Shown here: in pieces, positions 51,864 to 60,739 of the stretch | How the letters are laid out: the number at the start of each line of letters is the position of its first letter | How positions within the stretch are numbered: the stretch's first letter is position 1 | Origin: an uncultured Flavobacteriaceae bacterium | Lineage (GTDB): Bacteria > Bacteroidota > Bacteroidia > Flavobacteriales > Flavobacteriaceae | NCBI GenBank assembly: GCA_947500585.1 | Contig: CANMSN010000010.1 | Location: forward strand, 62,001-126,000 | DNA: 64,000 bases | Reading direction: 5' to 3' | The notes under the pieces: generated by a model | Databases searched by the model: none | The model's input: only the letters and a program-made list of their open reading frames with translations | Told to the model about the DNA's origin: nothing | Program-made: the position numbers and the translations under genes

Positions 51864-53774
51864 ATGGCACAAGTAAAACCTTATAGTTTATTTACAGAAT
51901 TCGATATCAACCTATTTAAGGCTGGCAAACATTACAGACTTTACGAAAAAATGGGATCTCATTTAGTTACTGTTGATGGTATTGATGGCACTTATTTTGC
52001 AGTTTGGGCACCCACAGCAAAACAGGTTTCTGTAATAGGCGACTTTAATTACTGGATAGAAGGTGATCATCAATTAAATGTACGCTGGGATTCTAGCGGT
52101 ATTTGGGAAGGGTTTATACCACTAGTTGGCAAAGGCAACATCTATAAATATAAAATTCAGAGCCATAATAACGATATAAAAACTGAAAAAGCAGATCCGT
52201 ACGCTCGACGTTGTGAGCACAACCCAAATACAGCATCTATTGTTTGGGATGATAATTACAAGTGGAAAGATAAAGATTGGATGAAAAAGCGAAAAAACCA
52301 TAACGCTTTAGATGCTCCATATTCTGTTTACGAAGTTCATTTAGGCTCTTGGAAAAGACATTTGGAAGAAGATCGGTTCTTATCCTATTTTGAATTAGCT
52401 GATGATTTAGTTAACTATGTTAAAGAGATGAATTTTACGCATGTTGAACTTATGCCGATTATGGAATTCCCTTATGATCCGTCTTGGGGCTATCAAGTAA
52501 CAGGCTATTTTGCGCCAACGTCACGTTTTGGTTATCCTGAAGAATTTAAATATCTAGTAGATAAACTGCACCAAAATGATATTGGAATTATTTTAGATTG
52601 GGTGCCTTCTCATTTTCCAGAAGATGCACATGGGCTAGGGTTCTTTGATGGGTCTTGCTTATACGAGCATCCAGACCCTAGAAAAGGCTATCATCAAGAT
52701 TGGAAAAGTCTAATTTTTAATTACGGTAGAAATGAAGTAAAGTCTTTTTTAATTAGTAATGCCGTTTTTTGGATGGATCAATACCATGCTGATGGCTTAC
52801 GTGTTGATGCTGTGGCTTCTATGCTATTTTTAGATTACTCTCGTAAAGATGGCGAATGGGAACCAAATGAATTTGGAGGTAGAGAAAACCTAGATGCTAT
52901 CGCATTTTTAAAAGAATTAAACGAAGAAATATATGCATCATTCCCCGATGTGCAAACCATTGCTGAAGAATCTACAGCTTTTCCTGGCGTTTCTAAACCT
53001 GTGTTTTTAGGAGGCTTAGGTTTTGGCATGAAATGGATGATGGGTTGGATGCACGATACTCTAGAGTATTTTGGAAAAGATCCTGTTTACAGAAAATACC
53101 ATCAAAACGATATTACGTTTAGTTTAGCCTATGCATTTACCGAGAATTTTATGCTACCGCTCTCTCATGATGAGGTAGTATATGGTAAAAACTCTATTTT
53201 AGGCAGAATGCCTGGTGACGAGTGGCAGCGTTTTGCTAATTTACGTTTATTATTTGGTTATATGTTTACCCATCCAGGAACAAATTTAGCCTTTATGGGT
53301 ACCGAATTTGGTCAATATAACGAATGGAATTTTCAAGAAAGCTTAGATTGGAACTTACTGGAATTTAAACCTCATAAAGACTTTCAAAATTATTATAAAA
53401 CATTAAATACATTTTATAAAAATACGCCTGCTTTATTTGAAAAAGGCTTTTCTAATGAAGGGTTTGAATGGATTAGTTATGATGATCATGAAAACTGTGT
53501 GATATCATATATAAGAAAAGGTAAAAACCCAGAAAATAATGTTGTTGTTGTCTGTAATTTAACGCCAACTGTTAGAGAAAACTACCGTATTGGAGTTCCT
53601 GTAAAAGGAAAATTAAAAGAAATTTTTAATAGTGACTCTAATGAATTTGGTGGTAGTGGTATTTCCAATAAAAAACAAATTACTATTAAAAAACAACCTT
53701 GGAATGGTAAAGATTATTCTGCGGAAGTTACTCTAGCACCTCTAGCAGTTACTGTTTTTGAATTTAAACCCTAA
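51864..53774 (+). CDS. glgB: 1,4-alpha-glucan branching enzyme
   Basis: 636 residues. CBM48 (~20-120, FAVWAPTAKQVSVIGDFNYW), GH13_9 barrel with VELMPIMEFPYDPSWGYQ, nucleophile in GLRVDAVASML, acid/base in TIAEESTAFPGV, and LPLSHDEVV. It adds alpha-1,6 branches. Last gene of the five-gene glucan operon. Confidence 0.96.
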   Translation: MAQVKPYSLFTEFDINLFKAGKHYRLYEKMGSHLVTVDGIDGTYFAVWAPTAKQVSVIGDFNYWIEGDHQLNVRWDSSGIWEGFIPLVGKGNIYKYKIQSHNNDIKTEKADPYARRCEHNPNTASIVWDDNYKWKDKDWMKKRKNHNALDAPYSVYEVHLGSWKRHLEEDRFLSYFELADDLVNYVKEMNFTHVELMPIMEFPYDPSWGYQVTGYFAPTSRFGYPEEFKYLVDKLHQNDIGIILDWVPSHFPEDAHGLGFFDGSCLYEHPDPRKGYHQDWKSLIFNYGRNEVKSFLISNAVFWMDQYHADGLRVDAVASMLFLDYSRKDGEWEPNEFGGRENLDAIAFLKELNEEIYASFPDVQTIAEESTAFPGVSKPVFLGGLGFGMKWMMGWMHDTLEYFGKDPVYRKYHQNDITFSLAYAFTENFMLPLSHDEVVYGKNSILGRMPGDEWQRFANLRLLFGYMFTHPGTNLAFMGTEFGQYNEWNFQESLDWNLLEFKPHKDFQNYYKTLNTFYKNTPALFEKGFSNEGFEWISYDDHENCVISYIRKGKNPENNVVVVCNLTPTVRENYRIGVPVKGKLKEIFNSDSNEFGGSGISNKKQITIKKQPWNGKDYSAEVTLAPLAVTVFEFKP

Positions 53775-54025
53775 TTTTAACGTTTAACAGCTGGGTTATA
53801 ACTTAATTATTAGGGTATTTTTAGTATAAAATAATGGCTTTATTTTGCTGATGGGTCGTTAAAAGCCTAAATAAATCCGTTCACTTAGAGCATGTTATAC
53901 TTTTTGTAATTATACACCTCATTCATTGAGTTTTAAACAATTTTTCATTCATTTTTTTGATAAAAAGAAACGCACAAGGTGCTTTAAATTTAGTATTTTG
54001 GTCAATTAATATTTATACGTAATTT

Positions 54026-56422
54026 ATGATATTAAATACCGAGTTAGAATATAAAGGGAATCTATTCCCATCAAACATAACAAACTATAAAAAAGATGTA
54101 GATGTCCTACATTTTTCAACCTCAAATAATGTTATTCTTAAACTTACCGTGTTGCGAGATAGTGTACTTCGTTTCACTTATACAACCGTTGGTAAATTTG
54201 AAAGAGACTTCTCTTATGCTATAGATGAAGATGCAAGTAGAGGTTACAACCATTTAGAGATTTCTGATGATGATGAAAAATATATTGTAACGACTTCAAA
54301 ACTTATTTGCCACATATATAAATCAGATTTAAGAGTCTTCCTTTACGATGCGCTAGACAATAAAATTATTTGTGAAGATGAGCTTGGTTTCCACTGGGAA
54401 GAAAGTTACGAATTAGGAGGCGATATTGTTAAAATGAGTAAAGCGGCTCAAAACGGCGAAAGCTACTATGGTCTTGGAGATAAACCTGAGCATTTAAACT
54501 TAAAAGGACGCCGTTTTGAAAATTGGGCAACAGATTCTTACGCTTTTGGGAAAAATACAGACCCCATATACAAAGCCATCCCTTTTTACACAGGTCTGCA
54601 AAACGGAAAATCTTATGGTATTTTCTTTGATAATACCTTTAGAACCTATTTCGATTTTTGTAATGAAAGAAGAAATGTAACAAGTTTTTGGGCACAAGGT
54701 GGAGAAATGAATTATTATTTCTTTTACGGTCCAAAAATGCAAGATGTTGTTACAAGTTATACCGATTTAACTGGAACACCAGAATTACCGCCATTATGGG
54801 CCTTAGGCTACCACCAATGTAAATGGAGTTATTATCCAGAATCGAATGTAAAGGAAATAACATCAAAGTTCAGAGAACTTCAAATACCCTGCGATGCTAT
54901 TTATTTAGATATCGATTATATGGATGGTTTCCGATGCTTTACTTGGAATAAAGATTATTTTCCAGACCCAAAACGTATGGTAAAAGAATTGGCAGATGAT
55001 GGTTTTAAAACCGTTGTTATTATAGATCCTGGTATTAAAATTGATAACGAATACAGTGTTTTTAAAGAAGGCTTAGAAAAAGACTATTTCTGTAAACGTG
55101 CAGATGGTCCATACATGAAAGGTAAGGTTTGGCCTGGGGAGTGTTATTTTCCAGATTTTACAAGACCAGAAGTAAGAGAATGGTGGGCTGGCTTATTTAA
55201 AGAACTTATAGAAGATATTGGTGTAAAAGGTGTTTGGAACGATATGAACGAACCTGCTGTAATGGATGTTCCAGGAAAAACATTCCCGCCAGATGTTCGT
55301 CATGATTATGAAGGCAATCCTTGTAGTCATAATAAAGCGCATAATATCTACGGAATGCAAATGGCTAGAGCCACTTATCATGGTTTAAAACGTTATAATT
55401 ATCCTAAACGTCCATTTGTAATTACACGTTCTGCTTATTCAGGTACGCAACGTTATACCTCAACTTGGATGGGCGATAATGTGGCATCTTGGGAACATTT
55501 ACAAATAGCTAATATACAAGCACAACGTTTAGCGCTATCAGGATTTTCATTTGCTGGATCTGATATTGGAGGTTTTGCGGAACAACCAAATGGCGAATTA
55601 TATGCAAGATGGATTCAGTTAGGCGTGTTTCACCCTTTTTGCAGAACACACTCTTCTGGAGATCATGGTGAGCAAGAACCTTGGGCTTTTGATAATGAAA
55701 TAGTTGATGTTGTTCGTAAATTTATTGAACTACGATATCAATTATTACCGTATTTATACACCTCATTTTATCAGTATTCACAAGATAATGTGCCAATGCT
55801 AAAATCTTTGGTGTTATTCGACCAAGACGATGCACAAACACATTACAGAACTGATGAGTTTATTTTTGGTAATCAAATATTAGTATGTCCTATAAACGAA
55901 CCAAACTCTAAAGGAAGACGCATGTATATTCCTAGAGGAGAGTGGTTTAATTATTGGACTAATGAAAGTATGACTGGAGGTAAGGAAACCTGGGTAGATG
56001 CAGATTTAGATAGTATGCCTTTATTTATTAAAGCTGGAGCTATTATACCAAAATACCCTGTACAACAGTATGTTGGTGAAAAGAAAATTGACCAACTTGC
56101 TCTTGATGTATACTATAAAAATGGTAAAGAAGATTCTGAGTTATACGAAGATTCCAATGATGGCTACGATTATACCAAAGGGCGCTATAGCTTAAAGAAG
56201 TTTAATTTAGCTGGTAATGGTGATAAGCTTATTATCCGTATACATAAAAGAGGAAATTACATAACGCCTTATACTACGTTTAAAATTAATTTAATTGGGC
56301 TTCCTTTTAAAGTTAAAAAAATTAAAGTGGATAACGAAGATGTAAAACTTAAAGATTTAGAATTTGCAAATAACACGCTGGTGGTTACCAAAGAATTTAC
56401 GAACCTTCAGATTATAGGTTAG
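54026..56422 (+). CDS. Glycoside hydrolase family 31 alpha-glucosidase
   Basis: 798 residues without a signal peptide, so probably cytoplasmic. N-terminal galactose-mutarotase-like part, then the GH31 barrel: nucleophile Asp in GVWNDMNEPAV, acid/base Asp in TWMGDNVASW, and GSDIGGF. It releases glucose from alpha-glucans or oligosaccharides and likely serves turnover of the polymer made upstream. A 250-bp gap to glgB suggests its own promoter; no gene is seen in that gap. Confidence 0.92.
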   Translation: MILNTELEYKGNLFPSNITNYKKDVDVLHFSTSNNVILKLTVLRDSVLRFTYTTVGKFERDFSYAIDEDASRGYNHLEISDDDEKYIVTTSKLICHIYKSDLRVFLYDALDNKIICEDELGFHWEESYELGGDIVKMSKAAQNGESYYGLGDKPEHLNLKGRRFENWATDSYAFGKNTDPIYKAIPFYTGLQNGKSYGIFFDNTFRTYFDFCNERRNVTSFWAQGGEMNYYFFYGPKMQDVVTSYTDLTGTPELPPLWALGYHQCKWSYYPESNVKEITSKFRELQIPCDAIYLDIDYMDGFRCFTWNKDYFPDPKRMVKELADDGFKTVVIIDPGIKIDNEYSVFKEGLEKDYFCKRADGPYMKGKVWPGECYFPDFTRPEVREWWAGLFKELIEDIGVKGVWNDMNEPAVMDVPGKTFPPDVRHDYEGNPCSHNKAHNIYGMQMARATYHGLKRYNYPKRPFVITRSAYSGTQRYTSTWMGDNVASWEHLQIANIQAQRLALSGFSFAGSDIGGFAEQPNGELYARWIQLGVFHPFCRTHSSGDHGEQEPWAFDNEIVDVVRKFIELRYQLLPYLYTSFYQYSQDNVPMLKSLVLFDQDDAQTHYRTDEFIFGNQILVCPINEPNSKGRRMYIPRGEWFNYWTNESMTGGKETWVDADLDSMPLFIKAGAIIPKYPVQQYVGEKKIDQLALDVYYKNGKEDSELYEDSNDGYDYTKGRYSLKKFNLAGNGDKLIIRIHKRGNYITPYTTFKINLIGLPFKVKKIKVDNEDVKLKDLEFANNTLVVTKEFTNLQIIG

Positions 56423-56442
56423 AGCATAACACTTTTAAAAAT

Positions 56443-56477
56443 AAAAGCCTTTTTGTTTTCACAAAAAGGCTTTTTTA
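56443..56477. terminator. Bidirectional terminator after GH31
   Basis: Stem AAAAGCCTTTTTG / CAAAAAGGCTTTT with a 6-nt loop, A- and T-flanked, between convergent genes. Confidence 0.85.
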
Positions 56478-56506
56478 CATCTGGTGAGATTATACCTAAA
56501 GAATTT

Positions 56507-57409
56507 TTACTTCACAAAATCAGTAATAATTTTTTTGATTTTTTGATTTTTTTCTGTTGGTTCTAAATCAAATAAAAATTGATAAAGTCTTTTATCTTCT
56601 ACTTTGTCTTTTAATTCTAAATCTTTGTTTTTAGCAAATATTTCATCCCAGTTATTACGAACCAATTCCCACATAGCTTGATTCTCTTTCCACCAATCTT
56701 GAGCAGCTATACATTTAGAATCCGCAACTTTAGTATAGGTGTTTAACCCTTTTTCTTGTGCCAAAAGCACATCTTCTTCCACCAGTTTTCTAATAACTTT
56801 GTCATTATCTTGTTCGTGAATCCAACCATTGGCAATAATTTCGTGTCTATTAGTTCTTACTGTAACATCATAATCTTGTCTTTTAGTATATTCTCTTCTT
56901 GGTAAAGGCGCATCGGTAGTGTTTTCCCAATAACTTTTTCCATCTACGTGCACCCAAGTTGCAGAGCCTTCATAACGCGGACTATCATCTACTTGATATA
57001 CTTTTTGCGTCCATTGTCCTTTAACGTCGCTTTTCGGTTTTTGTATAAACTTCCATTTATTATTTGCATCGAACATATATAAGTTGGTGTTTTCATATAA
57101 CCAATCTTGTCGCCAATGTTTTATAATATGAGATTCTGTTGGTTTGCCAACAATTAAAAGATGCTGCATCACTATTTTATTATCGCCATCTTCTACTAAT
57201 TGTACCCATTCTAAACCTTTATCATGTTTCACTTTTGAAGCCTGATATGTGGTGTCTTTTGAATAGCTAAAAGTCTCTGCAAAGTTAAAACCAACTTCAT
57301 AGCAGCCACACATACTTTTTATGGCTTTTTGGTCTTTTTCTTTTTTACTTTGTGCATTCACATTTATAATAAATACAGCCGAAAGTACTATAAACACTAA
57401 TTTTTTCAT
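56507..57409 (-). CDS. DUF6607 family protein
   Basis: 300 residues. Signal peptide (ends VNAQS), then a CGCYEVGFNFAETF block, KHWRQDWLYEN, and RREYTKRQDYDV, which match the DUF6607 pattern. Often found beside TonB receptors for iron or heme in flavobacteria. Divergent from the DUF6686 gene, so a shared iron-responsive promoter at 57410-57512 is possible. Biochemical role unknown. Confidence 0.75.
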   Translation of the reverse strand: MKKLVFIVLSAVFIINVNAQSKKEKDQKAIKSMCGCYEVGFNFAETFSYSKDTTYQASKVKHDKGLEWVQLVEDGDNKIVMQHLLIVGKPTESHIIKHWRQDWLYENTNLYMFDANNKWKFIQKPKSDVKGQWTQKVYQVDDSPRYEGSATWVHVDGKSYWENTTDAPLPRREYTKRQDYDVTVRTNRHEIIANGWIHEQDNDKVIRKLVEEDVLLAQEKGLNTYTKVADSKCIAAQDWWKENQAMWELVRNNWDEIFAKNKDLELKDKVEDKRLYQFLFDLEPTEKNQKIKKIITDFVK

Positions 57410-57512
57410 AATTAAATTAATTTTTAAATTTTGTTATTTTTATTTAGATTAAATATAAATAGTTTTTATATTTGTCACAAATATATCCTTATTTAGAATA
57501 AATCCAAATAAA

Positions 57513-57863
57513 ATGTGTCAAAAATTAAAAACTTTATCACAAAATAAACAAGGAGCATTGCACTACTGCAATACGTGTAAAATTTATCATGTATTGTTTA
57601 ATAACTTCCATTTCATCCTAAACCAAAAACAAGTAAATGCTTTAAAAAATCATATTATCAGTATTGATATTAAATACTGGGAATCGCAATTTGAATGCAC
57701 TTCTATAAAGCGAAAAATTCCTGTTCCAACCTTCCAAGAAAATTTAATACTAATATTCGATAAACAAGAGTTTGATGCTTTTAAAAATTTGTTCACTAAT
57801 CAATCAAATACATCTAAGATTTTAACTGCTGGTGATATTGAGTATAATTTCATTCTTAATTAA
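57513..57863 (+). CDS. DUF6686 family small protein
   Basis: 116 residues. MCQKLKTLSQNKQGALHYC starts a Cys-containing zinc-ribbon-like region (CNTCKIYHVLFNN), followed by an alpha/beta domain. Fits DUF6686. Its stop is 4 bp before the start of the receptor. Function unknown; context suggests iron/heme regulation or handling. Confidence 0.7.
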   Translation: MCQKLKTLSQNKQGALHYCNTCKIYHVLFNNFHFILNQKQVNALKNHIISIDIKYWESQFECTSIKRKIPVPTFQENLILIFDKQEFDAFKNLFTNQSNTSKILTAGDIEYNFILN

Positions 57864-57867
57864 AGCT

Positions 57868-59946
57868 ATGCAAAACCAATATAGAATATCAATACTTTGG
57901 TTTGCCTTCATTTTTAGCCAATTAATGTTATCACAACAACAAAAAGAAGAGGAAAAAGATTCTACCAAAGTTGAAACATTAAGTGAAGTTATTATTTCTG
58001 CAACGCGAACCAAAAGGCAGTTAACAACAATACCATTACCTGCTCAATTAGTTTTTAAAAAAGAAATTAAGTCTATTAATTCTGTTAGGTTATCAGATAT
58101 ACTAAATGAACAAACAGGGTTAATTACAGTGCCCGATTTTGGTGGTGGTGAGGGCATACAAATTCAGGGCTTAGATAGTGCGTACACTTTAATTCTTATT
58201 GATGGCGTGCCTCTTATCGGGCGTTCTGCAGGAACATTAGACCTAAGCAGAATAAGTGTTGGAAATATTAAGCAAATTGAAATTATAAAAGGAGCGTCTT
58301 CTAGTTTGTATGGTAACGAGGCATTAGGTGGCGTAATTAATATTATTACTGAAAGTCCTAAAAGCGGTTTTAATAGTGATATTAATTATAGAGGCGGCTC
58401 GTTTAACACGCATGATATAAATACAAACCTAAATTATAAAAAAAATAAATTTGGTGTAACTACTTTTTTGAATCGGTTTAGTAGCAATGGCTACGATTTA
58501 GTAGACACTGATGCTGTAAATACAGTAGAGCCTTTTAATAATTACACCTTAATTTGTAAAACAACTTACGATTTTACTAAAAACACTAAACTACTGCTCT
58601 CAGGACGTTTTTATCATCAAAAACAAGACAATATTGCTTCTGAAACCTTGAAAGGTGAAAGTGAAATTAATGAGTGGAATACCCTTCTAAAGTTCGATCA
58701 TAAATTTAACACTACTTGGAGTAGTTTTTTAGAGTTTTATGCCTCACAATATAAAGCTGATGAATTTTTAAATAGTGAAATAGGTTCTACTTTTTATGAA
58801 AGCAATTTTAACCAGCTTTTTGTAAGACCAGAATTTAGAACAACTTTTAGATTTAATGACAAAAACACCATTATTGGTGGTATTGGACTAACATACGAAC
58901 GCTTAAAAAGAACCGAATTTTTTGGCACGCCAGAATTTAATTCGCCTTATGCCTACATGCAATATGATGGTAATTTAACTAAAAAATTAAGCGTGATTTT
59001 AGGCACTCGTTTTGATAATCATAGCACATACCAATCACAATTTAGCCCAAAAATTGCTGTTCTTTATAAAATCAATGATAAAATAGCTGTTAAAAGCTCT
59101 TTAGGTTATGGTTTTAAAACTCCAGATTTTAGGCAGCTGTATTTCGATTTTACAAATTCAACAGTTGGCTACACGGTTTTAGGCTATAATGCCGTTTCCT
59201 CACGTATTCCGCAGTTAGATGCTAATGGCGAGCTAATAAGTATACTAGTTCCTGTTTCTGCGTTTAATAATGGCTTAAAGCCCGAAAGCTCTATTAGTTA
59301 CAATTTTGGAGTAGATATAAAAGCATTATCTAACCTAAAAATAAATCTTTTTAGAAATGATATTACCAACCTAATTGATACCCGAGTAATTGCTCGAAAA
59401 ACGAATGGCCAAAATGTATTTAGCTATTACAATGTAAACGAGGTTTATACACAGGGTATAGAGTTTAATGGGGTTTATAAATTCAATGAAAATGTGTCTA
59501 TTTCAGGGGGTTATCAATTATTATATGCGAAAGATAAAGACGCAGAAAAAGCTTTTGAAAACGGACAAGTTTTTGCAAGAATAACAGCAAATTCGCCATC
59601 GTTTAGGCTTCAAAAAAACGATTATTTTGGCTTGTTTAATCGTTCTAGGCATTTAGCAAATTTCAAAATATTTTACACGATTCCTGAATGGAATTTAGAG
59701 ACTAATTTAAGAAGTACATACAGAAGTAAATTTGGAATTTTTGACACTAACGGCAACAGCTATTTAGATAAATATGATGATTTTGTAAATGGCTATACTA
59801 TTTGGGATTTTGCCATCAATAAAACCATTTATAAACATTACAAATTAGGTTTTGGAATAGATAATGTTTTCAATTTCAACGACCCTCAAAACATCAGCAA
59901 TATTGCTGGATGCATTATTTACGGAACACTTAACATTCAATTTTAA
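57868..59946 (+). CDS. TonB-dependent receptor, probably heme/siderophore
   Basis: 692 residues from ATG at 57868 (MQNQYRISIL); a longer start at 57832 overlaps DUF6686. Signal peptide, TonB box-like EVIISATRTKRQLT, plug (LIDGVPLIGRSAGTLDL, GASSSLYGNEALGGVINI) and a 22-strand-type barrel. The HmuY gene behind it points to heme; the classic heme His motifs were not mapped. Confidence 0.87.
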   Translation: MQNQYRISILWFAFIFSQLMLSQQQKEEEKDSTKVETLSEVIISATRTKRQLTTIPLPAQLVFKKEIKSINSVRLSDILNEQTGLITVPDFGGGEGIQIQGLDSAYTLILIDGVPLIGRSAGTLDLSRISVGNIKQIEIIKGASSSLYGNEALGGVINIITESPKSGFNSDINYRGGSFNTHDINTNLNYKKNKFGVTTFLNRFSSNGYDLVDTDAVNTVEPFNNYTLICKTTYDFTKNTKLLLSGRFYHQKQDNIASETLKGESEINEWNTLLKFDHKFNTTWSSFLEFYASQYKADEFLNSEIGSTFYESNFNQLFVRPEFRTTFRFNDKNTIIGGIGLTYERLKRTEFFGTPEFNSPYAYMQYDGNLTKKLSVILGTRFDNHSTYQSQFSPKIAVLYKINDKIAVKSSLGYGFKTPDFRQLYFDFTNSTVGYTVLGYNAVSSRIPQLDANGELISILVPVSAFNNGLKPESSISYNFGVDIKALSNLKINLFRNDITNLIDTRVIARKTNGQNVFSYYNVNEVYTQGIEFNGVYKFNENVSISGGYQLLYAKDKDAEKAFENGQVFARITANSPSFRLQKNDYFGLFNRSRHLANFKIFYTIPEWNLETNLRSTYRSKFGIFDTNGNSYLDKYDDFVNGYTIWDFAINKTIYKHYKLGFGIDNVFNFNDPQNISNIAGCIIYGTLNIQF

Positions 59947-59963
59947 TTTAATAAATAAACACA

Positions 59964-60614
59964 ATGAAAACAATTCAATTAACAGTATTAGCAATTATAT
60001 GTATAGGGTTTACATCTTGTAATAACGATGATGATACGCCACAGCTTATAGCAGTAAAGGCTGAACAATTTGTAAATTTACATGCACCACAAACTTCTGA
60101 TTTTACAACAAGCCCACCAACAATAACAGGTGATTTTGTGAAATTTGATTTTGCAACAGGAACAACAACTACGAGTGATACAGATTGGGATATTGCTTTT
60201 AGAGGCACAACCATTTTAGTTAATGGTGGCACATCTTCAGGTATACCAGAGGAACCTACAAGAACAGGAAATGCAGGCGCATATATTTTAACAGACATTT
60301 TTAATGAGGTTAACACGATTACAGAATCTTCGTTTGAGCAAGATAGTGCATTAGGTTTAGCAATAAAAACAGGTTCTGGAAATGGTTGGTACAATTATGA
60401 TGGTTCAAATCCTTTTGCCCCAAAAATTGAACCTATACCAGGAAAAGTAATTGTTTTTAGAACAGCCGATAATAAATATGCAAAAGTTGAAATTTTAAGC
60501 TATTATAAAGATAATCCTGATGTGATAACAGAAGACATTGCACAAAACGATTCAAGATATTTCACCTTCAATTATGTATACCAACCAAACGAAGGTAAAA
60601 CTACATTTGAATAA
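59964..60614 (+). CDS. HmuY family protein
   Basis: 216 residues. Lipoprotein Cys in GFTSCNNDDD; body with FVKFDFATGT, DTDWDIAFRGT, and VIVFRTADNKYAKVEILSYY, as in HmuY. HmuY binds heme at the cell surface and passes it to HmuR. 17 bp after the receptor gene. Confidence 0.88.
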   Translation: MKTIQLTVLAIICIGFTSCNNDDDTPQLIAVKAEQFVNLHAPQTSDFTTSPPTITGDFVKFDFATGTTTTSDTDWDIAFRGTTILVNGGTSSGIPEEPTRTGNAGAYILTDIFNEVNTITESSFEQDSALGLAIKTGSGNGWYNYDGSNPFAPKIEPIPGKVIVFRTADNKYAKVEILSYYKDNPDVITEDIAQNDSRYFTFNYVYQPNEGKTTFE

Positions 60615-60643
60615 TAAAACTTCCATATACGTTTGCGTCATAT

Positions 60644-60664
60644 TCCGCCTATTCTTTAGGCGGA
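60644..60664. terminator. Hairpin between convergent genes
   Basis: Stem TCCGCCTA / TAGGCGGA with a 5-nt loop. It lies between hmuY-like and antiporter genes; a long T run is missing, so the terminator role is likely but not certain. Confidence 0.5.
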
Positions 60665-60739
60665 TTTATGATTTATAGTGATATACTGAAATTTTATAAA
60701 TCAACCCATAAAACAAAATTAAACGCACGCTTTAGAAAC

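Noticed and set aside
59975-60394. 139-codon frame opposite the HmuY gene
   Set aside because: Antisense to a recognised lipoprotein gene that has good context; no supporting motif.
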